A stretch of DNA of 64,000 nucleotides from Gemmobacter lanyuensis (GCF_014652355.1 NZ_BMYQ01000001.1:975285-1039284); one strand, 5' to 3'. Shown: positions 16,630 through 24,588, counted from the stretch's first letter. Notes: a model not told the origin generated them from the sequence alone. Translations and numbers: made by a program.

Positions 16630-16994
16630 TGTTCATATCCGAAACGAAGCACACCGCGCGAAAGGCGCATCGGTGCGACTATTGCCGGGGGACCATTCCC
16701 GCGGGCACTTCCTACCTCAACATTTCCGGGAAATGGCAGGGCGATTTCTACTCAGCGCGCGGGCACACAGACTGCCGCGACCTCTGGCTGGCGCTCTACG
16801 ACGAATACGCAGATCACGGCGAGGGCATGGCCTTCGATCTGCCAGAGGTGATCAGTGATCTTGTCAGCCCCCAAGAGGCGCAGGAGTCGCTGGACGCCCA
16901 ACGCGGCTACTTCCCGCATGCCGTCAACCGCCTCGAATGGAGCCTCCGCAGATGGCTTGCAGACGATGATGCAGAGGGGGGCGCCCATGTCTGA
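16629..16994 (+). CDS. Zinc-ribbon-like small protein
   Basis: 121 aa. The N-terminal half has HTARKAHRCDYCRGTIPAG and later HTDCRDLW, a C-x2-C plus H/C arrangement typical of a treble-clef or ribbon zinc site. The C-terminal half is acidic and helical. Probably a nucleic-acid or protein-binding adaptor; function not known. Confidence 0.6.
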   Translation: MFISETKHTARKAHRCDYCRGTIPAGTSYLNISGKWQGDFYSARGHTDCRDLWLALYDEYADHGEGMAFDLPEVISDLVSPQEAQESLDAQRGYFPHAVNRLEWSLRRWLADDDAEGGAHV

Positions 16995-17148
16995 CCGTAT
17001 CCACACCGTCCACCTCAGCGCCTACCACAGCGCACAGGGCACGGCCGCCGAGCTGGCGCGCATGGGCATCTATCTGCCACCCCGTCACTGCGACACCTGT
17101 GGGCGGATCCAGCACGCGCACAACTGCGGGGAGCGGGACGATGGCTGA
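16987..17148 (+). CDS. 53-aa protein with a C-terminal Cys motif
   Basis: The C-terminus contains HCDTCGRIQHAHNCG, a plausible zinc knuckle. The gene overlaps the end of the previous one by 8 bases and the methyltransferase start by 8 bases. Function unknown. Confidence 0.5.
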   Translation: MSDRIHTVHLSAYHSAQGTAAELARMGIYLPPRHCDTCGRIQHAHNCGERDDG

Positions 17149-19195
17149 CGCCCTGCCCATGATCATTGACAGTTTCGCGGGAGGCGGCGGCGCTTCGACC
17201 GGGATCGAACAAGCGCTTGGCCGGTCGCCGGATGTTGCGATCAATCATAGCGCCAAGGCCTTGGCGCTGCATGCCGCCAACCATCCCGAAACCATCCACC
17301 TCGACAGCAATATCTGGGACGTGGAGCCGCTGACCGTCACCCGGGGGCGCCATGTCGGGCTGCTCTGGGCAAGCCCGGACTGCAAACATTTCTCCAAAGC
17401 CAAGGGCGGCGCACCGCGCGACCGCAACATCCGCGATCTGGCTTGGGTCGTGGTCAGATGGGCCAAATGGGCAAAGCCCGACGTGATCCTGATGGAGAAT
17501 GTCGAGGAATTCCTGACCTGGGGGCCGGTGGGCGAGGATGGACAGCCGATCAAAGAGTTTGCGGGCCAGACCTTTGACCTGTGGGTCAGCCAGCTGAAGG
17601 AACTCGGCTACAAGGTCCAGCATCGCGAATTGCGAGCCTGTGACTATGGCGCGCCGACGATCCGCAAGCGGTTCTTTCTTGTGGCCCGCCGAGACGGCCG
17701 CCCGATTGTCTGGCCGAAGCCGACCCATGGCGACCCCAAATCGCCAGAGGTCCGCAAAGGCAAACTGCAGCCGTGGCGCACGGCTGCGGAGTGCATCGAC
17801 TGGTCCCTGCCATGCCCGTCGATTTTCGACACCGCCGCTGAGGTCATGGCCAAGCACGGGCTGCGCGCGGTTCGCCCCCTCGCCAGCAACACGCTGGCGC
17901 GGGTGGCACGCGGCATGAAGCGGTATGTGATCGAGGCTGAGAGGCCGTTCCTGGTGAACCTGACCCACGGCGGGCGCTGCGAGGATGCTGCAGAGCCTTT
18001 CCGGACGATCACCGGCGCCCACCGTGGCGAAAAGGCAGTGGTCGCCCCCAGCCTGACCCGATTCAACGGCGGGGCCACGGGGGCAGATCTGCGCGACCCT
18101 GCGCCGACCGTGACCGCAAACAGCTGGATCAAGAAGCCGGGAGGCGCCGCGCCGCTTGGCATGCTCGCGCCATATCTGGCAAGCATCGCGCACGGCGACA
18201 GCGGCGGGCGCCGGGAATACCCGCTGGCCGATCCACTTGGCACTGTCATCGTTGGCGGCATCCAACATGCGGTTATCACCCCGATCCTGTCACAGATGTA
18301 TGGATCTGGCGGCGGAAAGGGGGACGTTGACCGGCCCCACCCGGTCGTGACCGCCGAGGGCAACCACGCCTCGATCATCGCGCCGGTGCTGACCTATGCC
18401 CAACAGGGGGGTGGGAGCCGGTCGGCCACAGTTCCGCACCACACGATCTGCGCCAGCCGCAAAGACCAAAACAGCCTGTTGGCCGCGACCATGGCGCAGA
18501 TCGGCTACGGCGAGCGCAAAGGTCAAATCCCGCGCGCACTCGATGTAAACTCGCCGCTGGGGACGGTCGTTGCGGGCGGGGCCAAACACGCGCCAATTGC
18601 CGCCTTCCTCGCGCAACACCATGGCGGGCCACGCATGGGCGGAAATGCCGGGCACGATGCCCGCGACCCGATCAGCACCATTGCCGCCTCTGGCAGCCAT
18701 CAAACCCCGGTAGCCGCCTTCTTTGCCAAATATTACGGCACCGGCGACGGCGCGCGCACGGATGAGCCATGCCACACCATCACCGTCAAGGACCGCATGG
18801 GCCACATGCAGGCATCGCTGCAGGCGCCCCCCTTCGGCCCTGAGCATGAGGCCCGGGCGCGCGCGGTGGCCGACTTCCTGCGCGCCCACGACGCCTGGGA
18901 CAGCCGCGAATTCGTGACCCTATCGATCGATGGGGCCGATTTTGTGGTGGTCGATATTGGCATGCGGATGCTGACCCCGCGCGAGCTGTTCAACGCGCAG
19001 GGCTTCCCGGCTGATTATGTGATCGAAGGTGTCTGGACAGGGACCGACACCGCCAGCCCCAAATTCGAGGCATTTGCCAAAGACGTGCAGGTCAGCTGCT
19101 GCGGCAACAGCGTGTGCCCGCCGCTTGCAGAGGCCCTGGTGCGCGCAAATTGCGCCCACCTCGCCATTACCGAACAGATCGAGAGGACCGCATGA
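17141..19195 (+). CDS. DNA (cytosine-5) methyltransferase with tandem-repeat central region
   Basis: 684 aa. The conserved C5-methyltransferase motifs are present: I (SFAGGGGAS, residues 11-19), IV (SPDCKHFS with catalytic Cys81), VI (ENV, 119-121), VIII (about residues 160-180, ending RKRFFLVARR) and X (GNSVCPP near the C-terminus). Between VIII and X, residues about 285-560 hold roughly eight degenerate copies of a 30-40-residue unit resembling D-P-x-x-T-[IV]-x-A ... H-x-x-[IV]-x-x-F-L ... Y-G-x-G. That is the place of the target-recognition domain, so the repeats probably read DNA. It likely methylates phage DNA to evade host restriction. Confidence 0.92.
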   Translation: MADALPMIIDSFAGGGGASTGIEQALGRSPDVAINHSAKALALHAANHPETIHLDSNIWDVEPLTVTRGRHVGLLWASPDCKHFSKAKGGAPRDRNIRDLAWVVVRWAKWAKPDVILMENVEEFLTWGPVGEDGQPIKEFAGQTFDLWVSQLKELGYKVQHRELRACDYGAPTIRKRFFLVARRDGRPIVWPKPTHGDPKSPEVRKGKLQPWRTAAECIDWSLPCPSIFDTAAEVMAKHGLRAVRPLASNTLARVARGMKRYVIEAERPFLVNLTHGGRCEDAAEPFRTITGAHRGEKAVVAPSLTRFNGGATGADLRDPAPTVTANSWIKKPGGAAPLGMLAPYLASIAHGDSGGRREYPLADPLGTVIVGGIQHAVITPILSQMYGSGGGKGDVDRPHPVVTAEGNHASIIAPVLTYAQQGGGSRSATVPHHTICASRKDQNSLLAATMAQIGYGERKGQIPRALDVNSPLGTVVAGGAKHAPIAAFLAQHHGGPRMGGNAGHDARDPISTIAASGSHQTPVAAFFAKYYGTGDGARTDEPCHTITVKDRMGHMQASLQAPPFGPEHEARARAVADFLRAHDAWDSREFVTLSIDGADFVVVDIGMRMLTPRELFNAQGFPADYVIEGVWTGTDTASPKFEAFAKDVQVSCCGNSVCPPLAEALVRANCAHLAITEQIERTA

Positions 19196-19461
19196 GACGC
19201 GCCGAAATCCTGCAAACCGCACTGCAATGCATCACCGTTGACCGGGCCGCCACCCACGGCGAGGCCGAGGATAGCTTTGGCCTGATCGCGGCCTACTGGT
19301 CCGCGCATCTCGACCACCCCGTCACGGCGCATGACGTGGCCGCGATGATGGTGCTGTTTAAGTTGGCCCGCATGCGCGGCAACCCGGCCCACATCGACAA
19401 CGCGATCGACGCGGCGGGCTATGCGGCGCTGGCCGGTGAGATCGCAACGGGGGCCGCGTGA
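19192..19461 (+). CDS. DUF6378-like early phage protein
   Basis: 89 aa. The pattern DRAATHGEAEDSFGLIAAYWSAHL ... DVAAMMVLFKLARM ... NIDAAGYAAL-type ending is that of small phage proteins annotated DUF6378, by my recollection. The fold is all-helical with conserved acidic residues reminiscent of MazG-like nucleotide pyrophosphatases, so a dNTP-pool role is possible. ATGA overlap with the methyltransferase stop. Confidence 0.68.
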   Translation: MRRAEILQTALQCITVDRAATHGEAEDSFGLIAAYWSAHLDHPVTAHDVAAMMVLFKLARMRGNPAHIDNAIDAAGYAALAGEIATGAA

Positions 19462-19673
19462 TGCAGCGCAAAAACACCGCAGCACCGGACCAGCATGCGC
19501 GCCTGATCGCCGACATGCAGGCCAAACAGCAACGTCAGCGGAACGAAATCGGCCGCCTCGAGCGCCTCGTCGCGCAGCTCCAGGCCGACAAAGCCGCACT
19601 CCGCCATGACCTGACCAAAGCCAAAACCCGCGCCGACCAGCTCTCGGCCATCATCCAAGGGGGCATTGCATGA
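19461..19673 (+). CDS. Short coiled-coil protein
   Basis: 70 aa, almost entirely one predicted coiled coil (LERLVAQLQADKAALRHDL and neighbours) with many Gln and Lys. Function unknown. TGATG overlap upstream and ATGA overlap downstream. Confidence 0.55.
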   Translation: MQRKNTAAPDQHARLIADMQAKQQRQRNEIGRLERLVAQLQADKAALRHDLTKAKTRADQLSAIIQGGIA

Positions 19674-20041
19674 GCCAACAGACAAGACCTTCCAATGTCA
19701 CCCTGCCAGAGCTGGCGGGCATCACGTCCACCGCAGGCAACAAATGGGGCGTCAGACTGCCGATACCGTGCGGATCCGAGCCGCCGCAATCGGCCGCGCC
19801 CGTGCAGCCCGCGAAACCCGACCGCGCCCCTCGGACCGACTACGCCTTTGACAGCCGCCGCCCCGGCGATGTGGTCGAGGTCACGAGCGACCAGGAGCGC
19901 CACTACCTCCGCTCCGCATTTGCCAATTGGCGCCGCAAATTGGGCGATGCCTGCCCGCTGGATGCCGTTAGCCTGCGGGACGACACCGGCAGGATCTACG
20001 CCATCCAATTCATCGCCCGCACACAGGAGAACAAGCAGTGA
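19670..20041 (+). CDS. Hypothetical early protein
   Basis: 123 aa. A disordered Pro/Ala linker (about 35-58) separates a short N-terminal segment from a C-terminal domain with RHYLRSAFANWRRKLG. That helix is basic and amphipathic and could bind nucleic acid. Function unknown. Confidence 0.55.
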   Translation: MSQQTRPSNVTLPELAGITSTAGNKWGVRLPIPCGSEPPQSAAPVQPAKPDRAPRTDYAFDSRRPGDVVEVTSDQERHYLRSAFANWRRKLGDACPLDAVSLRDDTGRIYAIQFIARTQENKQ

Positions 20042-20403
20042 ACAAGATCGACACAAGCACCGAGGCTCCTGTCACGCTCACCTATACCAACTGGAAGGGC
20101 GAGACTGCACAGCGCCGGATCATCCCGCGCCGTATCTGGTGGGGATCGACGGCATGGCACCCGGAACCGCAATGGATCCTGACCGCGCTTGACGTTGACA
20201 AAGGCGAGGATCGCGACTTCGCGCTTAAGGATTTCGGCCAGCCCATCACCGTGCAGGACGCGGCGCGGGTGCCGAAGATCAATGCGCTGATCGATGCGGC
20301 GAGGATTGTCCACGACAGTTACTGGAACTCCACAGATGGAATTATTCGCGGACTGTATGACCTTGGCGAAGCCCTACGCGCCATCACGGAGGGCCGGGAA
20401 TGA
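20038..20403 (+). CDS. Hypothetical early protein with WYL-like segment, GTG start
   Basis: 121 aa. The first half (TLTYTNWKGETAQRRIIPRRIWWGSTAWHPEPQW then LLTALD-like ILTALDVDKGEDRDFALKDF) looks like a stand-alone WYL-type beta domain, a ligand or nucleic-acid sensing fold. The second half is helical. It begins with GTG overlapping the prior stop. The last codons (LRAITEGRE) recur at the end of the next gene. Confidence 0.6.
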   Translation: MNKIDTSTEAPVTLTYTNWKGETAQRRIIPRRIWWGSTAWHPEPQWILTALDVDKGEDRDFALKDFGQPITVQDAARVPKINALIDAARIVHDSYWNSTDGIIRGLYDLGEALRAITEGRE

Positions 20404-20744
20404 GCGGGCCGGATCGGATTTGGCTTCAGGACGCCGGGGATTACGAGAGTGCGGCTGAATTTGAGGTAACGTGGTGCATTGAGCCGCAAGATGACGGCGA
20501 TACCGAATACATCCGCCGCGACCCCGCAGTCCTCGCCACGCTGCCAGAAGTGCAGGCAATGATTGAGACCGCTTACGAGAAGGGTCTGTCGGACGCACTA
20601 GGTATCGTCGCATCCATCGGCTACGGCGCGACTGAAGATGTGGACAGAGGCCATGAAGACGCTTACCGCGCAATTGAAAAGCACTTGGCGGACTGGAAAG
20701 CCTCCGCAGCCGCCCTTCGCGCTATCACGGAGGGTCGGGAATGA
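20400..20744 (+). CDS. Hypothetical early protein
   Basis: 114 aa. An acidic N-terminal domain contains the phrase WLQDAGDYE and later DDGDTEYIRRD, common in small phage proteins of unknown role. The C-terminus is helical and ends ALRAITEGRE exactly like the previous protein. The shared 3' end carries the ribosome site of the following gene. Confidence 0.58.
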   Translation: MSGPDRIWLQDAGDYESAAEFEVTWCIEPQDDGDTEYIRRDPAVLATLPEVQAMIETAYEKGLSDALGIVASIGYGATEDVDRGHEDAYRAIEKHLADWKASAAALRAITEGRE

Positions 20745-21055
20745 GCCTACCCGACTCCATGACCCGGGAGCAGGCGGTTGCCCTGCTCGCCACCACGCCG
20801 CAGTATATCCCCGGCCCGTGCCCATGGTGCAAAGCCACCACGATCAAAGAAGCGGAAACGCGATGCCGACCCATGTGTATGCCCTGCGGCGACTATGAAT
20901 GCGGCACCCCCGACGAGGCCCCGGACGACGGCGGCCTGCTGCACCAGCGCAACAGCGACTATGACGCCCTGAGCGGTTATCTCTGGGAATGGCTCGCCTT
21001 TGACGAGGGCCTGACAGATACGCCGCCAACGTGGGGAGAGGATGAAACGGCATGA
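20741..21055 (+). CDS. Small Cys-rich (zinc ribbon) phage protein
   Basis: 104 aa. GPCPWCKATT and CRPMCMPCGDYECG give at least four well-spaced cysteines, consistent with a zinc ribbon. The acidic C-terminus includes aromatic residues (YLWEWLAFDEGL). Function unknown, possibly a transcription or restriction modulator. Confidence 0.58.
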   Translation: MSLPDSMTREQAVALLATTPQYIPGPCPWCKATTIKEAETRCRPMCMPCGDYECGTPDEAPDDGGLLHQRNSDYDALSGYLWEWLAFDEGLTDTPPTWGEDETA

Positions 21056-21228
21056 TGTGGCTGACCACCCGCGCCCTCGGGCTGGGCTTTGCCTGCGTGA
21101 CCATCTGGCTGCTGTCGCTGGCCCTGGCGATCGCGATGCACACGGCAGCGATCCTCTATCTGATCCTATGGGCCGGCCTGGCGGATGGCCGGGCAATCCA
21201 CGCCATTGTCAGAGGACTGACGAAATGA
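21052..21228 (+). CDS. 58-aa membrane protein
   Basis: A mostly hydrophobic protein with one long or two short transmembrane helices (residues about 8-45), interrupted by AMHTAA. It may start at either of two adjacent ATGs (21052, 21055). The 3' end overlaps the next start. Function unknown. Confidence 0.55.
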   Translation: MMWLTTRALGLGFACVTIWLLSLALAIAMHTAAILYLILWAGLADGRAIHAIVRGLTK

Positions 21229-21473
21229 CCGGCCCAACCCCATATCTCCACGGCAACTGCGATCCCTGCGCGGCATGCGAGCTGCGCAGGGAGATGCAGG
21301 ACACGGCCCCGATCATCCGCGCGCCGATCCCCTGCAACGTCTGCGGCGGCAGGGGCTACCTGCCGCTCAGCGCCGCCGAGATCGTCCGCCGCACCGTCAT
21401 CGAGGCCCGCCGGATCTACTGGCCCATGGTCGCAGAGCGTCAACAGCAGCAACAGCAAATGGAGGCCCGGTGA
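21225..21473 (+). CDS. Small protein with paired Cys motifs
   Basis: 82 aa. CDPCAACELRREM and CNVCGGRGYLPL (a DnaJ-like CxxCxGxGY repeat) suggest one or two zinc sites. The C-terminus has a polyglutamine tract of six. Function unknown. Confidence 0.57.
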   Translation: MTGPTPYLHGNCDPCAACELRREMQDTAPIIRAPIPCNVCGGRGYLPLSAAEIVRRTVIEARRIYWPMVAERQQQQQQMEAR

Positions 21474-21709
21474 TGGGGCAGCAGTTTGTTCTGATAGAGG
21501 CCGAGGCACTGGCGCGCATTGAGCGACAGATCGCCGCGATTTCCGCCAAACTGGAGGGCGCGACACTCACGCCAGCGCCGGAGTGGTGCAGCATCCCGGC
21601 AGCAGCAAAACGCCTCGGAGTGTCCGCATCGACCATCCGCCGCAAGATCAGCCTCGGGCAGCTCGAGGCGCGCGGATCAGGCAAAACTAAGCAAGTGCGC
21701 CTAGTCTAG
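21473..21709 (+). CDS. Excisionase-like HTH protein
   Basis: 78 aa. A helical N-terminus precedes a MerR/excisionase-type winged helix (WCSIPAAAKRLGVSASTIRRKI, then GQLEARGSGKTKQVRL). Such small proteins bend attachment-site DNA and steer the integrase toward excision, and the gene ends tail-to-tail with the integrase. It is the last gene of the CI-controlled early operon, so excision would be switched on at induction. Confidence 0.75.
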   Translation: MGQQFVLIEAEALARIERQIAAISAKLEGATLTPAPEWCSIPAAAKRLGVSASTIRRKISLGQLEARGSGKTKQVRLV

Positions 21710-22663
21710 GCGCCTCGCAATATCTGCTGCGCTCTCGTTGTAATAGGTCATCAGCTGGCGGATATCGCGGTGGCCGATCATGCGAGCGAGAGACAGCACA
21801 TCGAGCTTTCTCGACAGCCGCGTCACCGCCTCGTGTCGGCTGTCGTGAAAATGCAGATCCTCGATCCCCGCCTTGGTCCTGATCTTGCGCCACAGCGCAT
21901 CGAGCTGGTCGGACCGCAGGCCGAATACCGTCGGCATCCTCGGAAGCCCACCAAGCAGACGCAAAGCCTCGGACGACAGGGGCACATCCCGCGCGGTGCC
22001 GTTTTTAGTCCGCGACAGATGCACGACGCGCTTATCGAGATCCACGCAATCCCACGTCAGCCCGACAATCTCCCCTGCGCGCATACCAGTCTCTATCGCG
22101 AACAGGAATGCGTGGTAAGCTCGCGCCGTGGCATTGGCGAGGTCGGCCCCGGCAACATGTGCCAGGCGTGACAGCTCATCCTCGCTGGGCCGCCTGTCGC
22201 GCGCCTCGGGCTCTTTCGGACGCCGCACATCCGTCATTGGGCTGACCGAGATCAGTCCCCACTCTTTGCGCGCCTGCGTCAGCACCGCGCCCAGCAGGAC
22301 CATCTCCCGCCGCACAGTCCCGGCCGAGACGGCCTTGAGCCGCCGATCACGCCAGTCGGCAATATCAGCGGCTGTCAACCTGCCGATTTGGATCTGGGCC
22401 ACTGCGTCACGCCTCAGCAGATCGATGCGCAACTGCTCCCACCGCGCACCGCGTTTGCCGATACTGACCTCCCGGGCGTATCGGTCCAGCACATCGCCAA
22501 ACAGCGCTGCGCTGGCAAGCTGCTCGCCATTCAGGATCAGATATTCCTGACGCGCAGCCCAGTCCTTGGCTTCGACCTTGGACGCGAATATCTTGCTTTT
22601 GCGGACGCCCTGCCGCGCGACTTCGGCGCGCCACTGCTTGCCGTATTTTCGAATCGAGGCCAT
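21701..22663 (-). CDS. Tyrosine-type phage integrase
   Basis: 320 aa. An N-terminal arm-binding region (SIRKYGKQWRAEV) and core-binding domain (about 45-150) are followed by the catalytic domain. Its active-site residues are Arg195 (ETGMRAGE), Lys220, H273-x-x-R276 (HDSR), His298 (IGHRD) and Tyr307/308 (LMTYY). It should recombine phage DNA into tRNA-Leu(UAA), whose 3' end lies 143 bases away. ATG 22663 is preferred over the in-frame ATG at 22705 because it gives the usual N-terminus. The 3' end overlaps the excisionase-like gene by 9 bases. Confidence 0.93.
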   Translation of the reverse strand: MASIRKYGKQWRAEVARQGVRKSKIFASKVEAKDWAARQEYLILNGEQLASAALFGDVLDRYAREVSIGKRGARWEQLRIDLLRRDAVAQIQIGRLTAADIADWRDRRLKAVSAGTVRREMVLLGAVLTQARKEWGLISVSPMTDVRRPKEPEARDRRPSEDELSRLAHVAGADLANATARAYHAFLFAIETGMRAGEIVGLTWDCVDLDKRVVHLSRTKNGTARDVPLSSEALRLLGGLPRMPTVFGLRSDQLDALWRKIRTKAGIEDLHFHDSRHEAVTRLSRKLDVLSLARMIGHRDIRQLMTYYNESAADIARRLD

Positions 22664-22805
22664 GAGATTACGCACACTGCGGGAATTGTGCGTAAACCAA
22701 TGCAAAAAATTGAGCGCGTCAGGTAGTCAGAAATTTCCACGGGCGGGCGCGCAGATTGAAAATAAACGGAAAAATCTCACAGAGGCGCACATTTCTGCGC
22801 TGAGG

Positions 22806-22889
22806 TGGTGCCTGCGGCGGGACTCGAACCCGCACGCCCGAAGGCAAGGGATTTTAAGTCCCCAGCGTCTACCATTCCACCACGCAGGC
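22806..22889 (-). tRNA. tRNA-Leu(UAA), prophage attachment locus
   Basis: A full cloverleaf can be drawn: acceptor GCCTGCG/CGCAGGC, discriminator A, encoded CCA, TTCGAGT T-loop, class II variable arm (TGCCTTCGGGCG) and anticodon loop CTTAAAA with anticodon TAA. The 3' half faces the integrase, so the attachment core is probably in the T-arm/acceptor part and was restored by the prophage sequence. Confidence 0.92.
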
Positions 22890-23028
22890 ACGGCCGTCAC
22901 CATACAGAGCCGCGCCCCAAGGTAAAGGGCCGAAAAATGGCAGTTCCCGTGGCCGCGGCAACCGTGCAGCGCCCCGGCGATTGCCCCGTCTTGTCAAGAT
23001 TGGCGGCGAAAAGATCGTCCCCGCCCCG

Positions 23029-23044
23029 CCCGCATCGGTGCGGG
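23029..23044 (-). terminator. Possible weak terminator after the transglycosylase gene
   Basis: The CCCGCA / TGCGGG stem with a TCGG loop lies just past the stop codon on the minus strand. There is no T tract, so intrinsic termination would be inefficient. Confidence 0.3.
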
Positions 23045-23051
23045 GTTCGCC

Positions 23052-23939
23052 TTATCCCCCAGCGGCCAGCACCTTGAAGACGCAGGGATCGGAAAACAGT
23101 TCGGGCGGAGTCTGACACAGGCCCTGCGCTACTTGCCAGGCGGCCAGAACCTTGGGCACGTAATCGCGCGTTTCCGCATAGGGCGGGATGCCGCGGTTCG
23201 ATTCAACCGCCCCCTCGCCCGCATTATAGGCCGCCAGCACCATCAGCGGATCACGGTCGAACCGCTTCATCAGCCAGTCCAGATAGGCGACGCCGCCCTT
23301 GATGTTCTGCACCGGCACCTTCGCATCGGCCACGCCAAAGCGCTCGGCCGTGGCGGGGATCAGCTGCATCAGCCCCTCGGCCCCTGCCGAGCTGACGGCA
23401 TCGGCGCGGCCTGCGCTTTCGATCCCGATCACCGCCAGCACAAGCGCGGGCGAAACCTCGGTCCCGATGGTGGCCATGAGGATGTCGGTCCCATAGCTTT
23501 GCGCGATGTTCTGCATGTGCTGCATCCGCGGTGCCACGACCGCAGCCCCACCCGGCCCCTGCGACAGCGTCGCCAGCGCCAGCGTAAAGCGGCCATCCAC
23601 GGCCTCGATCGCGGTGGGCACGCGGTCCCAGAACCAGGCATAGGCGGCAGGGACGACGGGGCCGGGGGTGACAGGCACCTCGGCGGGCAGCTTTTCGGGC
23701 TCTGCCAGAGACAGCGCCTCCTTGTCGCGGTCAACCTTTGGGGTGGCAGCCAGACGGCGGGCCTGTTCGGCCGGGTCGATCTGCACGGTGATACGCTTGC
23801 CGATGCCGGGGCCAAGGCCGGGGGCCTTGATGCGGCGGAAGGTGAAATCTTCGAATGGCGGCGGGGTCTGGGCCCAGACGCCAGGCACGCCGGACAGAAT
23901 CGCCCCGGCGAAAAGTGCTGCTCCGATTCCCCGCCTCAT
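23052..23939 (-). CDS. Lytic transglycosylase, SLT family
   Basis: 295 aa. A Sec signal peptide (GIGAALFAGAILSGVPGVWA) leads into a linker and a C-terminal goose-lysozyme-like SLT domain: catalytic Glu in GIESAGRADAVSSAGAEGLMQLIP, then YLDWLMKRF and LAAYNAGEGAV. It cleaves peptidoglycan between MurNAc and GlcNAc in the periplasm, for wall turnover or to make room for envelope machines. It is transcribed away from the Tad cluster. The start at 23939 gives the signal peptide directly; a longer reading frame upstream shows no domain. Confidence 0.88.
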   Translation of the reverse strand: MRRGIGAALFAGAILSGVPGVWAQTPPPFEDFTFRRIKAPGLGPGIGKRITVQIDPAEQARRLAATPKVDRDKEALSLAEPEKLPAEVPVTPGPVVPAAYAWFWDRVPTAIEAVDGRFTLALATLSQGPGGAAVVAPRMQHMQNIAQSYGTDILMATIGTEVSPALVLAVIGIESAGRADAVSSAGAEGLMQLIPATAERFGVADAKVPVQNIKGGVAYLDWLMKRFDRDPLMVLAAYNAGEGAVESNRGIPPYAETRDYVPKVLAAWQVAQGLCQTPPELFSDPCVFKVLAAGG

Positions 23940-24124
23940 GGGGTGTTCCGCCCGTTTTCCGGTTTTTCTGCACCCAAGGTGCCAGAAATCCCGCGACCGG
24001 GCGAGACGGCACCCCGCCGAATTGGCCCGAGTCGTCCCCAATCGTGGCAGTTTTGCCGCAATCTTGCCAAAGTCAGCGATACAGACGGGGGGCGGTAAGC
24101 TACATCCAAAGGTATGTATCGAAA

Positions 24125-24153
24125 TTAACTTCTGCAATTCAATCACTTATCAT
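24125..24153 (+). promoter_or_regulatory. Candidate flp promoter in the 390-base gap 23940-24329
   Basis: TTAACT and TATCAT are separated by 17 bases in an AT-rich patch that stands out from the GC-rich surroundings. A transcript from here would have a leader of about 170 bases before the Flp pilin. The rest of the gap shows no gene or repeat that I can recognise. Confidence 0.5.
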
Positions 24154-24329
24154 TTTTATGCGGATTTTCTTCAGATTTTGGACCCGGCCCAAAAGCCTCC
24201 CAACTCCCGCCGCGATTGGGGGGCTATATGAGCCCATGCCGCAGCGAACAGCGGATCGGAACAGAGGCCGGTCAGAAAGCAGACGCCGCGGTAGAAACAG
24301 AGCAACACTGAAACCAAGGGACTAAAGAC

Positions 24330-24521
24330 ATGAAACTCCTGAACATCTTCAAAGCCTTCAAAAACGACGAGTCGGGCGCTGTCACCGTTGACTTCGTGGT
24401 TCTGACCGCCGCCATCGTTGGCCTGGGCATCATCGTGATCTCGACCCTGCAGCCGGCGATCACCGACACCGCGACCGCCATCGCGACCGACATGCAAGAA
24501 GCTCGCGAGCTCGGCCGCTGA
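24330..24521 (+). CDS. flp: Flp/Fap-type major pilin
   Basis: 63 aa. The type IVb prepilin layout is clear: a short leader (MKLLNIFKAFKNDESG), cleavage after Gly16, then the hydrophobic AVTVDFVVLTAAIVGLGIIV helix with the conserved Glu replaced by the VDF context seen in Rhodobacterales. The prepilin peptidase encoded at 34450 would process it, and CpaF/TadBC would assemble it into adhesive pili. A strong hairpin follows the gene, which suits high expression relative to the assembly genes. Confidence 0.9.
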   Translation: MKLLNIFKAFKNDESGAVTVDFVVLTAAIVGLGIIVISTLQPAITDTATAIATDMQEARELGR

Positions 24522-24556
24522 TCTGACGCACGGCGTCTCAGCCAGAGTGTAAACAG

Positions 24557-24588
24557 CAGGCTGCGGTCCCGGACAGGACCGCAGCCTG
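24557..24588 (+). terminator. Strong hairpin between the two pilin genes
   Basis: A perfect 13-bp stem with a 6-base loop is followed by TT. It probably causes partial termination or protects the upstream pilin mRNA, giving more pilin than downstream products. The short T tail argues for attenuation rather than complete termination. Confidence 0.65.

Larger units (their letters stand above)
1..22835. mobile_element. Right part of an integrated siphophage-like prophage
   Basis: Continuous phage gene content runs from the capsid gene at the left edge to a tyrosine integrase beside tRNA-Leu(UAA). Late genes (capsid to TerS) and replication genes are on the minus strand, and the early operon is on the plus strand. 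The divergence is at the CI-like repressor. No tail, lysis or second attachment site is visible, so the prophage continues to the left of position 1. The right boundary is inferred to lie in the 3' half of the tRNA, because that end faces the integrase. No gene is obviously broken, so the visible part looks intact. Confidence 0.93.
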
